A stretch of DNA of 64,000 nt from Cristatella mucedo (GCA_009760855.2 WPIO01000007.1:7454501-7518500); one strand, 5' to 3'. Numbered from the stretch's first letter, positions 44,042 through 55,204 are shown. Notes: generated by a model from the letters alone, not told the origin. Numbers and translations are program-made.

Positions 44042-44335
44042 CAATGTAATGTAATGTAATGTATCTCTAGCTGTAACTCCACAAAGTCATAAAGACCAGG
44101 TGGGTGTTATGCAGGAGAGTTTTGTACAGCGCACTCACAGCCTAAGCGGCTTTCGGTACGCATTCGGTAGCCAACAGACTTCGTCTCACGCAACAAAGAG
44201 AAAGTGGGAAGCATAGCAGAGTCAGGAGAGCAGTTGAGGTAGTGAGTAGCATAAAGTAGCAGCTCAGGACCACTGAAAAAGATGTGCCATTGTCGGCAGT
44301 AGGTGAGTAGTTGTCGTTGCGCAAGAAAGTGGGCA
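44042..44335 (-). pseudogene. LINE family B 3' end, minus orientation (copy 4)
   Basis: It starts with four AATGT units and is nearly identical to the reverse complement of copy 2 over some 280 bp (GTAACTCCACAAAGTCATAA, GCGGCTTTCGGTACGCATTC). High similarity suggests recent activity or a duplication by recombination. Confidence 0.9.
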
Positions 44336-44533
44336 TTATGCCGGAGACTTTTCTATTACCACTCAAACCCTAGCTGGACACTGTCGGTTGCCCGTATTGT
44401 AGACAAACGATTATGTTCAAAAGGATTGAGGGGCACCGAGCCAATGGTCCCACCTGGGAATGACCTGAAGGAAACAGCACTCTCATCAGCCACCATCGAA
44501 TTTGCTTACTCTCGCAAGCTTCAGGTTTGATTT

Positions 44534-44580
44534 GTGTGTGTGTGTGTGTGTGTCTGTATTTCTGTGTGTTTCTGTGTGTG

Positions 44581-44627
<47 letters not shown>

Positions 44628-44682
44628 CTGCCTGCCTGCCTGCCTGCCCGCCTGCCCGCCTACCTGCCTGCCTGCCTGTCTA
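44534..44682. repeat. (TG)n followed by (CCTG)n
   Basis: About 92 bp of TG/TCTG repeat run into CCTG/CCCG units up to 44682. Confidence 0.96.
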
Positions 44683-44694
44683 GCTCCTCAAAGC

Positions 44695-44930
44695 CACAAC
44701 GACTGTATGCCAGCTATGCATCAGGGACTTCTCTATTATGCGAAATCAAGGCATGAGCAGCTGTCGATGCTTGTGCGGTAGCCAGCAGATCTAGCTGCCA
44801 TCTCGAGCATTGAAGAGAAAGGGAGAAGCATTGCTGAGTCAAGAGGGCAGTAGATGAAGTGATACGCATAGCTTCTACTACATATGAGTGGAACGAAACT
44901 GAGCAGTAGAATAGTTTTTCTCACATCTTA
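44695..44930 (-). pseudogene. LINE family B 3' end, minus orientation (copy 5), diverged
   Basis: GGTAGCCAGCAGATCTAGCT, AAGAGAAAGGGAGAAGCATT and TCAAGAGGGCAGTAGATGAA match the family B 3' untranslated region with many substitutions. Confidence 0.75.
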
Positions 44931-45417
44931 GTGACATACAGGTGCAGCCTGAACGGTAGCTCTTCTGTGAGTAAATTGGGTTGGTTTTTATCTGATCAAC
45001 ACAGCACCCGTAGAGGCGCAAGTCCGTGCGAAAGCTAGACAAACAGCAGTGAAGCTGGCCGAACGATGTGCGGCTAGCAAGTCGTAGGTGACATACCGGA
45101 TATGTGCCCATTTGCCGACACGTGACAGAACACGGCAACAGTCAAGTGAGCCCGTACTTTATTTTATAAATAGACCGTATCCATAGAATAGAGCAGTCTA
45201 CTTCAGAGCCACAAAGAGGCACGAGGTTACCGAACCAGCCGTAGTATACAACTCCACGAAGCCCTACTGCCACACAACCGCCTGGGTCAGAGTCAGAGTG
45301 CACTCGGCGGACTACTCAGTAAGTCAGGCTTGTTATGCCACCTAACCAAAGTCAAGGTGACTCGAGCAAGGTGCTCAAGCCAGCCAGCCAGGCTACCTGA
45401 CTGGCTGGCTGGCCGCT

Positions 45418-45468
45418 TAATTAATTAATAATAATAATAATAATAATTAATTAATTTAACCAGGCTGC
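45418..45468. repeat. (TTAA)/(AAT) palindromic AT-rich repeat
   Basis: TTAATTAATTAA, seven AAT units and AATTAATTAATT form a near-palindrome, flanked by imperfect CTGGCTGG / CAGGCTGCTGGCTGC repeats. Confidence 0.85.
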
Positions 45469-45666
45469 TGGCTGCTTAATTCGTTTGGAGCGCCACAGCC
45501 GTGCATGGCGTCCGGGCGTCCAGCTTTTCGGCATAACCAGCTGCCGCAAGGAGCGAGCGCTGCAGAGGGTATTGCAGAGGGTATTGCATCGTCGTGTCGC
45601 ACAGCGAGCTCTCCTGCTGCTCAGCGCCCTCAGCTTTTGCCTTTCCTTTGCCGAAACCATCTGCAG

Positions 45667-46713
45667 CACCAATCCGACGCAGGAGCAGATTGCCAGGTCG
45701 GCACCGGCTCGGCCAGCACCGACTACGGAGGCAGCGAGGCGGCGGCGGCCGCTGCGCCAGTGTGGTCGCTGAACCAGAAGGCCATCATCGAGCAGCTCGA
45801 GCTCCTGCGACGCATCGTGCTCAGTAGCTACGCAGAGCAGCCGTCGTCGGCTCACTGCTCGACCTTCGGCGGCGGAAGGGCGGACAGGGCCACCTCTCGT
45901 AGGCGCCGCCTGGCCGCCGCCGAAGCCGCTGCCGCCGAGTCGGACACACAGTCCAGGTTGATTTCGGCGGCGGTGGCAGTGGCGAGCAATTGGGAGGCTG
46001 GCGGCAGCAGCATGGACGACGGCTTCGCTGGCGAAGGCCTTCGCCGAGTGCGACGGCTGCTCCACGTTGCAGACCCCGAGGATTTGCAGGCGGAACTCTC
46101 TGCTGAGCCTGTGCATGGTGTTGCGGCTGCGACGATGCCCGAGACTGCTTTCGAAGCCGTCTCCGCCACGGCTGCTGCTCCCCGAGGCGACGATCATTTT
46201 CGCTCATATCCCTCGTCGGTCGTCGGCCGTCGGCCGTCGACGGCAGCGACCGGCGACCAGCTCGCACCGAGAAATGCCACTCTCGGCGAACAGCCGAGCG
46301 TTCTGTACGCGACATTGGACCGGACAGCAACCCTACAGAGGTCGCTGGCGTCGCGGTCGCTGCCAGCCAGACCGGGCCCGGCGCTGCACGGTCCTGCCTC
46401 TAGCACCAACGAAAGCCGGGCAGAGTCGGGCGTCCAGAGCTCTCTCGAGTCGTCCGCAGTCGCTGGCTTCGTCTGGGCTCCTACCGATCCGGCAGCAAAC
46501 GGCAGCGGTGGCGGTGGCAACGGACCACCATCGGCAGTGGAGCTGACCGTGCATGCCCATGGCAGCCATGAGTTCAGTGTGGACGTGGAGTATCCACTGG
46601 TCTCTGAGCGGTCCAGTGGAATGCTTTCGAGCCCACACCCCTCATCCTCCTACACGCGATCGCCTCTGCTCTCACAGCCACTGCTCTCACTGTCTCGCCG
46701 TGACGGCTGCTAG
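45667..46713 (+). CDS. Gene B, terminal exon: cytoplasmic tail with ITIM-like tyrosine motifs
   Basis: A 348-residue frame follows an acceptor with a pyrimidine-rich tract (CAGCTTTTGCCTTTCCTTTG...CTGCAG, AG at 45665-45666, phase 0) and ends with TAG at 46711-46713. An alternative acceptor in the same frame is at 45696. Composition is Ala/Ser/Arg-rich with high G+C. Near the start is a likely helix (NQKAIIEQLELLRRIVLSSY). Two tyrosines fit the (I/V/L/S)xYxx(L/V/I) pattern: VLYATL at about residue 211 and VEYPLV at about residue 307. Such motifs can recruit SH2 phosphatases or other SH2 proteins; here this is only inference. There is no enzymatic domain. With 37285-37473 it would form a single-pass protein. 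A polyadenylation-type AATAAA lies about 560 bp past the stop. Confidence 0.57.
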   Translation, partial: HQSDAGADCQVGTGSASTDYGGSEAAAAAAPVWSLNQKAIIEQLELLRRIVLSSYAEQPSSAHCSTFGGGRADRATSRRRRLAAAEAAAAESDTQSRLISAAVAVASNWEAGGSSMDDGFAGEGLRRVRRLLHVADPEDLQAELSAEPVHGVAAATMPETAFEAVSATAAAPRGDDHFRSYPSSVVGRRPSTAATGDQLAPRNATLGEQPSVLYATLDRTATLQRSLASRSLPARPGPALHGPASSTNESRAESGVQSSLESSAVAGFVWAPTDPAANGSGGGGNGPPSAVELTVHAHGSHEFSVDVEYPLVSERSSGMLSSPHPSSSYTRSPLLSQPLLSLSRRDGC

Positions 46714-47273
46714 GTGGCATCGAGGCCATGCAGGAAAACGTGCTCTCTCGCCCATTTTCGCAAGTGTGCAGATCTGCCTTACTAACCAGCTTAGGGCAGG
46801 CGGCTCTCTTACGTTGTGTCGAGGTGTCATAAAGCCTGCTGCCCATCAGTCGGCGAAAGCAACGCTTGGTAGCAGCTGCTCTGATCATGAAGAGGCGTGG
46901 CTGCTAACCCACCTGCCTGCAGAGTTAGCTCGAAGCTTGCCGTGCGTTGTCTGCCCGGGCGACTGCTGTCCGCCCAACCGACTGCCCTGCGGCGACGCTG
47001 TTGGTAAAAGAAACCGATGCTGGCCAACTGGCGTTGTCTTAGTTGCACGTGGTTAAAACGGATAGCAGGCAATGGTTGATCATGCATGCAGTGCAGAACT
47101 GGGATTTCTGTGCGGCTGTGCTCACAGTCGACGAGTGTAAGGTCCTGAGCTCGTCCAGACCTCGTCGTTCAAAGCCATGCGAGCAGCTACCTGAGCTGTA
47201 CTAATCGGACAAAATGCAGCCTGCCTGGACCTGCCGATGTACGTCACCATGTGACGTTTAAATAGAAAAATCT

Positions 47274-47279
47274 AATAAA
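47274..47279 (+). terminator. Possible polyadenylation signal of gene B
   Basis: AATAAA in TCTAATAAATTGG, about 560 bp after the gene B stop, in a region where G+C drops sharply. The cleavage site is not verified. Confidence 0.35.
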
Positions 47280-47836
47280 TTGGTAAAATCATTTTTATCT
47301 AGACCCAGACTTTGACTGAGCCATAGACATGGCTTGAATTTGCTTTTCTTCAATTCTTTGTTCCAAAGAGATGCCATTTTTGACTCCGAAGCCGCGTATG
47401 ACTTCAATTGAAAACTATGGAAGCTACACTATTTGCGGTACTTCCCATCAAGAGATGGACTGGCACAGTGATGGAAGTCCATTACTAGGAATATTTGCAG
47501 GCCATGAAAACTCGGAGACTCATTGCAGTACTTGTACACGCGTAAAGGCAAGCCAAAAGGTATTCTAGAAAGTCCATCCACCGGCTAGATTCTTCAAAAG
47601 CTGCACTATTTGATGAACGAGGGGCAATCTACGCGTAAGCGAATGGTCGAAAATTGGGCTACTCATCTCTAGCTACGCCCCTTTAAAATGCGTGCCTTGC
47701 GATGATAGCGTTTTGCTTTCATTTCTAAAGCCCTACGGCGGCTTGAGTGGTAGGAGCTTTGGGTTGGCATACCAGGTGAGGTCAAGAGTGCACAAGTCGG
47801 GCGAAGGGCTCGCTTACTGCCTCCGGAGGGAACTTA
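47280..47836. other. Unassigned sequence
   Basis: Short frames only. A weak tRNA-like string (GGCTTGAGTGGTAGGAGC...GAGGTCAAGAGT) at 47741-47790 may be a SINE head just before a LINE A tail. Confidence 0.3.
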
Positions 47837-47895
47837 ATAATAATAACAATACATTTGTTAAAGCGCCCACAGAGAATTCAATCTCTTTAGGAGAG
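47837..47895 (-). repeat. LINE family A 3' terminus, minus orientation
   Basis: AATAATAATAACAATACATT, GTTAAAGCGCCCACAGAGAA, TTCAATCTCTTTAGG: tail plus terminal signature. Confidence 0.85.
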
Positions 47896-49224
47896 CCGGA
47901 GGGGGGCATCTGGAGTGAACTTCCGCCACGTTGACATGGTTAGGTCCAGAGCTGGTATAGTAATCGAACAATCTCACGATGCTGAAATGCAACCCACGCT
48001 ACGGCCTGGTAAGATACCTGCGGAGTGGAACCAGTGGAGGAGCCCAGGGGTTGGCAGGTAGGCAGGCATTTGCGCCTTTGCAGTGGGGCAGCGACCCGGG
48101 ATGCCACCTATACCTACAGCGTCGGCCAACGTCGGTGACGAAACTATATCCTACTCGCAGTCGATAGGCAGCCACCCAGTACATATGGAATAAGCATAAC
48201 GATTTGAAGCTTTAGTTTTTAATTAGTTGCTAGTCTTCGCCTACATGAAAATCTTGCAGGTCTTTCGCCCCTATATGGAAAGCCTGGCTCCGCCCGTTAG
48301 CAGAACGACGTTGAATTCTCAACGGAATATCTAGGTAAATGTGGGGATGTTGCCCGATGTATATCTACCGATTTGAAGTAACCTTGCAGGCTACGGTTCA
48401 AGGTTCAACGTGACAAAATTTGCATCTGCTGCATCTGCTGCTTCTTCATATTGCCCTTTGAGTGAACCAGTCAGCCAAAGCCAGTCTAAATCTGGCAGAC
48501 ACAGAGTGAATCAGATCGCAGTTCTTATCCTAATGGTTTCCTCTGAAGTAATCTAATTTACAATTCATTTTATCTCTGCAGCGAGCCCACTTAGGATTGA
48601 CAGCAATGAAAAACTACGACCTTCGATATCTTCAATATATCGGACAATTTTTATCGAGACTGTTTTCGGTCAAAGTTGATGCATGCATACCAAATAAACG
48701 CATCTGTTTTGTCAGAACTAGGTAGCTTATTTGCATAATAGACTGTTTTACCACCTACATTACCAAACATCGTATACAACTGCACATGCAACAAACCACA
48801 ATTTTCTGCTGCATTAGGAGAAGCAGTACTTTCGAATTCAATCAAAAGTTGTACTATGAGCTCAACATTTCTGTTTTACTTTCGTTGCATACTAAGGCGT
48901 ATTTCACTTTGTAGCTCGCCAGATTCCTTTAAAGCCAGGTTCACCAGATAGCATACACTCCAGGAAGTTCCTAAAACTACTTCTCTTCACTTTTCATTCT
49001 CTCCCTCTTGCTAGTACAATCACCCTGCATAGTCAAGACTTTCATTTTACGCACATAAACGACAACTGTACAACTTGTACTTTTGATTCCTCTGCTCCGA
49101 TAGCACGTCAAACCGCATTGGGACAGTCCATCTCCTCGACTTCTGTAACTCAATGCTAGCAGGTCTTCAATTCGGCTCAGTTTGTGCAAAGAGGCAGTGA
49201 CAGATGGTGACAACCTTCGCAGCT
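47896..49224. other. Unassigned sequence
   Basis: It contains the dispersed repeat at 48232-48298. No gene recognised. Confidence 0.35.
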
Positions 49225-49755
49225 AGTATGTCATGAACATCGTAATCGCCACATTAGCCACTTCCGACCGACTATCACTAGCGCCCATCAAGCAACATAT
49301 CGACTTTAAGGATTTGTCACTCACTGTAAACTCCCTTCATCATTTTTCTCCAGCCTACCTATCAGTACTGGTTCACAATCAGGCGAGGCAACGTACTACT
49401 TGCTCTTCTCCCTTAAGACACTTAGCTGTGCCTTAAACTAAATTCAAATCCTTCATCCTTTAGCTGTGCCTCTAACTCTTTAGAGGCTGTTTTTTCGTAT
49501 GCTGAAAAAACCTAGAACTTACTCCCGGCTGACGTCACACCGTCCCGTGACGTCAGCGCACATAAAGAGAAGCAAAAAGCCAACTTCACAATCAGCATTC
49601 TCTCCTGTATTTAGCCCTAATGAATCTCTGCAGAGCATGCAATCACTGACCACTAGACATGCTTCCTTTAAAGCTTGTGTAAAGTGTCTAGAAAAGGGCT
49701 TAGTTATCTTCATGTTATAAATCTGTCTTGTTATTGTTATTGTTACAATTATCGT
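49225..49755 (+). pseudogene. LINE family A, C-terminal region and 3' tail
   Basis: Broken frames give LAPIKQHIDFKDLSLT, SPAYLSVLVHNQARQRTTCS and, later, a damaged YAEKT.NLLP block. The end is TGTCTAGAAAAGGGCTTAGT with an ATTGTT tail. Confidence 0.85.
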
Positions 49756-50244
49756 GTTTCACTTGGCTTGAATGCGGTGCTTTACCTGCTAATATCCTGG
49801 ATCATAAATGCCATTGTTGAAGAGGAACTCCTGCCGCACAAGTCTCGCTGGACCTCACTGGTAGCATAAACACCAGCGTAAACCACAGGACTAAAAGTCG
49901 TTCAAACAACCAATTAACGTGACAATTCGTACTTGGGAATGAATAATTAGCAGACGGAGGTAAATTATAAAAGCACCTCATTGGCTGAATCGAATGTTTC
50001 ATTAGTACCATTCGGTTATTTGAGGAATGCTATTTTTTAAATTTCCCGCCATTTGCCAGACATTGTTCAAAGGAAGAAATCAACTAGGCACTTAAATGGT
50101 AAAGCCCCTTGCCAGGTCCTGATGTACAAGGATTTAAAGAATCCATTCAAGCTATACTGGACTAGGTCTTGACTCACCTGGTATGCCAATGACGGTACTA
50201 AAAATGTAACTTGGTCTCATTATCCCAACTGACAAGTTGGTTTA

Positions 50245-50738
50245 ACCGTTGGAGACATTGTCTTTAGTTCCTATGCTCCCAAAGCCTGAAACCCGCTGCC
50301 GACGCACGTTACAACGTCCTTTGGTATGACGACATTGAAAAAAAAGCTTAAAACACACCTGTTTGTTACAGCATTCGGCGGGTCTTCGTGATTCGCTCTT
50401 AGCATGCATGTTGTAATTAATTAACAGTGCTCTCTCAACTGAATACGTACGCGGAAGCAGGCAGAGCACCGAAGCTGGCTCACAGGAACGTGTATTTTCG
50501 TAGGCGCCCGCAGCGCTCCCCCGAACACAGCTCTTCTCTCCCAGGTTGGCGTTCCATGCAATCTGAATCATGCATACAAAACATAAAAACACAAATCACA
50601 CACATGTACCTGCTTACACTATGCCTGCTGCTTGCGGATGTATTCGGTAATGCTTTGTGTACAGTATCTGTAAAGTGCCGAGAAAGAGATTCAGTTCTCC
50701 GATGGCGCTATAACAAATGTATTATTATTATTATACTG
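50245..50738 (+). pseudogene. LINE family A 3' portion interrupted by an insertion of about 170 bp
   Basis: The block from GGAGACATTGTCTTTAGTTC to GGGTCTTCGTGATTCGCTCT continues after an interruption with ACATGTACCTGCTTACACTA up to GAGAAAGAGATTCAGTTCTC and an ATT tail. The inserted 50421-50590 has no match in the window. It is flanked by CATGCAT on both sides (about 50404 and 50570), a possible target-site duplication. Confidence 0.83.
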
Positions 50739-51317
50739 CACCTCAAGGTCAGGTTCTTCTTAATGCCACTAAAATATTGCGCCAGCCCCAAGTGCAGTTG
50801 TGGCTGCACCAAGCTCAACAGCTTTTTACAGCCTTTTCCCGTTAGTGGAGAGATTTTCCTTCCAGTTTCTGGAGAGGCACACGCTAGCATCGCTCGCGAC
50901 ACACCTGAGCATCATCGAAAGCAAGCACTCTCGACACGAAACCCATCACCTTTAGCTAGGTGCAGGCACTTTTGGGAAACCGTGCAGGAGACAGTAGTGG
51001 GAGACCGCCTCCCCCCCAGACGTAGCGGCACTAGTCTTTTTGTTAGAGCTGGCCTGCGTGTGGTCGGGGCAGCGTTTCCGAAGTGCAGCCCTTTTGTACC
51101 GGCCCGTACGTAACTCGGCGCGGACAATGGCTGCGAGTGTGCGTGAATGCTTGGCGCATGAACGCCGGGGACCGAGCGCGAAACTTCTCATGCAACGGAA
51201 TCAGCGGTGCGCTCGTGGGTGGGAGGGTCGCTACCCACTGCCTATTCTCTAATTCCCTAACCGCATTCGAAGGCCGCCGAGGTTGAACCGCCGTCGGACT
51301 GTGGACCGCCTAAGGCC

Positions 51318-51318
<1 letters not shown>
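50739..51318. other. Unassigned sequence, GC rising towards gene C
   Basis: Frames up to 228 codons on the plus strand include LINE sequence at their start and have no recognised domain. Confidence 0.3.
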
Positions 51319-51387
<69 letters not shown>

Positions 51388-51480
51388 AGAGGGAGAGAGA
51401 GGGGAGAGGGAGAGAGAGAGAGAGAGGGGGGGTAGAGGGAGAGAGAGGGGAAGAGAGAAGGGGGAGAGAGAGAGAAAGTG
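51319..51480. repeat. (GA)n microsatellite with GGGGAGA interruptions
   Basis: Sixty-odd bp of pure GA, then a degenerate GA-rich part of about 100 bp. Confidence 0.96.
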
Positions 51481-51690
51481 AGAGACGGAAGGGACTGAGG
51501 AAGAGAGGTAGAGAGGGAGATTGCACGAGGACGGCGGTGGCTGAGAGGCTTCTTCGTCGGATGGCTGAAACGATACCCTGAGCAGCGCCGCATTATCGTC
51601 AGCTGAGCCGACGAGCCGAGAGGCGGCGCTGTGGCCTGGCCTGCTGCAGCAGCCGGGCTGCGGCGCTGCGGTGGAAGAGCTCCTCTGCAG

Positions 51691-51848
51691 CACCAGCTGC
51701 CGCTGCCACCAATTCCCTCTGGACGCTAGGCGTTGACTGGTACGAGCCCGGCGAGATCATGACGCTTCCGATTCACCTTCCGGCGATCCTCTCAGTGGCG
51801 AGGGCGGACCGCCTGGCCGTGCTGAGGATCGACGCCCGCCATGGAGCG
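51691..51848 (+). CDS. Gene C, possible internal exon
   Basis: An open frame ends at a strong donor (GGAGCG|GTAAGTGA, GT at 51849-51850) in phase 0 and can start after an acceptor AGCTCCTCTGCAG (AG at 51689-51690, phase 1). The encoded residues look like real protein and are not low-complexity at the end: TNSLWTLGVDWYEPGEIMTL, then PIHLPAILSVARADRLAVLR, then IDARHGA. Further in-frame sequence without a stop continues upstream to about 51583, so the start is uncertain. It may be spliced to 56363 (also phase 0) directly or through other exons. Function unknown. Confidence 0.42.
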
Positions 51849-52899
51849 GTAAGTGACGCGGCAGCCGCTGCCGGCTGCTGCTGCTGCCGCACGCAGTCGG
51901 AAGCAGCCAGCATGGCGCTTCTTGGCCGCGAAAACGCCAACTCACAGTAGCGCTCGGCAAATGCACGGCTAGCTAGCAAGCAGAGCGCGCGCTCGTGCTT
52001 CGCCATCGTGTGCACGCACGTGCGACTCCAGTCCTTCCACTCGTCCTCTGTCGCCTCGATCGATGAGTCTCCCCCCTCCCGTCGCAGCTTCCGGGCCTGA
52101 GCCACTGAGCCGCAGAGCCATGCCAGCTGCCCTAGCGGCAAGCCGCTCGCCAGCAGCTTCAAAGTTCAAGGCCACTACTCGACGTCGTCGTCGCTGCGAC
52201 GGTCGTCGGTGCTTTCCCAACGGCTCCGGAGGGATCCGGAGTGCGAGCCACGAGTGCGCGCGAGCCACGAGTTCAAGCTCTCGTGCGCTTGCAAGTGCAA
52301 GCCGCTGCTCGGGCGCCTCGCGTCGATTTTCGCCAGGCGATTTCCTGTCTGCGATTGAGGACCCTCGAATCATCTCGAATCGTCTCGTATCGAAGAGTCT
52401 CGAATCGGCGGCACACTATCGTGGCTGCCATGAAGCCGCCGCGGCGATTCTCGAGCTTTGCGTGCCGCGTGGTCGAGGAGTCGATCGCGTTGCTCGGCCG
52501 CGAAATTCGCATCCGCTCTGAGGCATCGCCCGTCTCAAAATGGTGGCCGCTAGAGCGGCTCTGAGTGCCAGCTTAGTCACGTTGAAACCCGATGAAATCG
52601 TCGTGTGCGGCCTTCTGCGGCCACGATTCCATGTTTGGGTTGAAGCATAACATGCTGGGAGTTGTGGCCACTAAGTCTGAACTGTGCGGGCAAACACTTA
52701 CAAGTGTGCCCAGCCTGAAGGCACTCGCTTGTGTGAGAGCGACGTGGCCTCCTCTTGTATAAGCTCTATGCACGCTGTACCCTCGCTGAACGCACTCACT
52801 CGATCGTTGCAGTTATTCCAGCCAATGAAATAGCACGCGTGCATGTAGTTCAAAACGTGCGCAGCTCTGCAGCCACGCTAGTCAGTCGTCTGCTAGTCA
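51849..52899. other. CpG-rich stretch after the gene C donor
   Basis: A very pyrimidine-rich acceptor-like sequence (GAGTCTCCCCCCTCCCGTCGCAG) ends at 52087. In phase 0 it would add only six codons before a stop, so it could be an alternative terminal exon or a chance site. Frames up to 152 codons in both strands look like chance. Confidence 0.35.
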
Positions 52900-53465
52900 G
52901 TCGTGAGCCTCGAAGCAGCTGTCGAAACACACTGCTGCAAGACCTTTGCCGGCTCTTATTCCAGCAGCGTTTTGATGACTTCATTATGACTTGTATTTCC
53001 CTTAATGATCTTGCACAAAAAATTACAAGGCTGAAAGCTGCGAGCAGCATGCTAAGGTTCACATAAATAGCTATGCAAAAACAGTATTCAAATTATCCAT
53101 TGATGTCGATATCCTTGACGCTTATCTTGAAAATGTCAAGGAAAACGTGGAAGCGTAGTCCGATGAGCTAGGCGAGCGTTTCACAAGGATATACGGGACT
53201 TCGAACGTCGTTACCAAGAACAGTAAAAATAAAGTATGACGTGGACCATGTTTGGGGGATCCCCGGAGAAAGCGATTTGCAGTATGGCAGCCAAGCCTGA
53301 ATATATGCTGTCAGCTCCCCGACTTAAAATGGTCCGACTTACGAAATTTTGGAGACACGAACTTGGCCTCATCCGCTCAAAAAATTAAAAATCAAAACGC
53401 ATCCAAGAAAACTTTCAAAATCCGCGCACGGTCTGTAGATTCGACGACGCCTCAAACCGTAGGGT
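52900..53465 (+). pseudogene. Element X copy 3 (C-terminal region)
   Basis: The plus strand reads INSYAKTVFKLSIDVDILDA, YLENVKENVEA.SDELGERF, then after a one-base shift KDIRDFERRYQEQ and a decayed remainder (SMTWTMFGG). This is the most readable copy of the E.GERFHQDI.DFERRYQGQ region and allows the copies at 6735 and 28740 to be recognised. Frameshifts and stops mark it as dead. Confidence 0.75.
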
Positions 53466-53491
53466 AGAAATGATGTCTCACAGCTATGCAT

Positions 53492-53770
<279 letters not shown>

Positions 53771-53993
53771 TGCCAGTCCACTGCTTTCCATGGCAAAAAA
53801 AAGTAGGTTTCCCCGCCTCCCTCGAATGGCCTCGTATGACGAAAGGGACGCCGCAGTCAGCCTCATTCTCAATGCGGCCAGCCTCTACTCGTTCATGGTC
53901 GGCGCGCCGTCAGAGCGAGCCACTTCGTCCGTATGCGAGGACGAGGATCCCCTCCGAGACGGCGACGCGCGCTCGCGCCGCCATCTATTGGAG

Positions 53994-54029
<36 letters not shown>

Positions 54030-54560
54030 CCCGCAGCGGAGCCGCCAAGACGACGTCTGCACCTCCATAGGTATCTACGGCGCCAGCGATCGATACCACT
54101 GCAGCTCCCTCGGCGGCCCACCGCGGCAGCGGCCGGGTTCGGCTGCGGCGACTGCATGAGGCGTCGACCACGCTCCAGCTCCAGACGTATCGATTCGCAA
54201 CGAGCGAGCCCGTCGATCAGAAGTGCTGGTCACCTTGTTGTTTCCGTAGACCTCAGCCAGCGTCGCGTCGCGTCGCGCTCCGGGACGTCCAGGAATACAG
54301 CGCTCGCCGGCCGCCGATTCGCTTCGATCGCGGCCGCAGCTTCCGTCGGACCGAGCGACGCACTGAAGGCGGAGGACGCCACGCCGGCGTCTCCGCTATT
54401 GGAAGCGCTGCTCGTAGGCGGGGCATCGACTCGATCCCTCGCCCCGTCGGCACGGGCTAAGCACGCGTACTTCAGAAGGAGAGTCGGACTGACGCAGGCG
54501 CATCGCTGGGCTGCGCGTCGGCCGAGCTTGCGGGCTCAAAACAGGGTCGGATGATAATCT
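53771..54560. other. GC- and CpG-rich block with a CT/GC dinucleotide run
   Basis: Open frames up to 254 codons (plus) and 90 (minus) without domains. (CT)n then (CG)n lies at 53995-54032. It may be a CpG island belonging to gene C. Confidence 0.35.
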
Positions 54561-54999
54561 ACGATTCACCACGATCCGCCGTAAAAAAAAAGAAAAAAGC
54601 CGAATGAAGCACTATCGGGATCGCGTATTCAGTACTGCACGTTGCTATGCTCTTAGTGCTTCAACAGTGTCAGGGCGTTGCGCCTACGAGCTCTCAAGCT
54701 ACAGCGCCGCAAAGTTTAAATCCGGTCCACAGACCAGCGCTCTGCCAGCCGCCAGTGCACCGTTAACTGTGGCCGGAACTTATGGCTCTGTAAACACGGG
54801 AGGGCGCGTAAGCGGAATGAGTTTACGTTTGAAAGTTAAACATTAGCTACAGCCACTCATTAATAATTGCAGCTATTTTACCCTAGCGCGGCTTATTTCG
54901 TGCGGTGGATGTGCTTGGATCGCAGCGATTTGTTAGATGCATCGCCAAAAAAGATCTGCCTTCGATGCGGTTCAGCTGCGACCGCCGCGAGGCGGTGCC
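54561..54999. other. Unassigned sequence
   Basis: Short frames only; nothing recognised between the CpG-rich block and the minisatellite. Confidence 0.3.
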
Positions 55000-55204
55000 G
55001 TCCTGCTCGATCGTCCCTCGTGCTCGATTGTCCCTCCTGCTCGACCTTTCCTTGCTCTCAATCGTTCCTGGTGCTCGATTGTCCCTCGTGCTCGATTGTC
55101 CCTCCTGCTCGATCTTTCCTTGCTCTCAATCGTTCCTCCTGCTTGAGTGTCCCTCCGGCTCAATCGTCCCTACTGCTCGATCGTCCCTCGTGCTCGATCG
55201 CTCT
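55000..55204. repeat. Minisatellite of 17-bp units with a higher-order period
   Basis: Units of the type GTCCCTCGTGCTCGATT occur about a dozen times with variants (TCCTGCTCGA, TTCCTTGCTCTCAATCG). A longer block containing CTTTCCTTGCTCTCAATCGT recurs about 68 bp later, indicating a secondary duplication of several units. All three plus frames are open across it, so the repeated peptides are by-products. Confidence 0.9.

Noticed and set aside
45451-46330. 248- and 169-codon minus frames opposite the gene B terminal exon
   Set aside because: Shadows of the plus-strand exon; no motif or splice bracket on the minus strand.
53790-54554. 254-codon plus frame
   Set aside because: Arg/Ser/Ala-rich, spans a CT/GC dinucleotide run, no domain and no splice bracket; composition-driven.
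55000-55204. CRISPR-like array
   Set aside because: The units are directly adjacent 17-bp repeats without unique spacers, in a eukaryotic context: a minisatellite.
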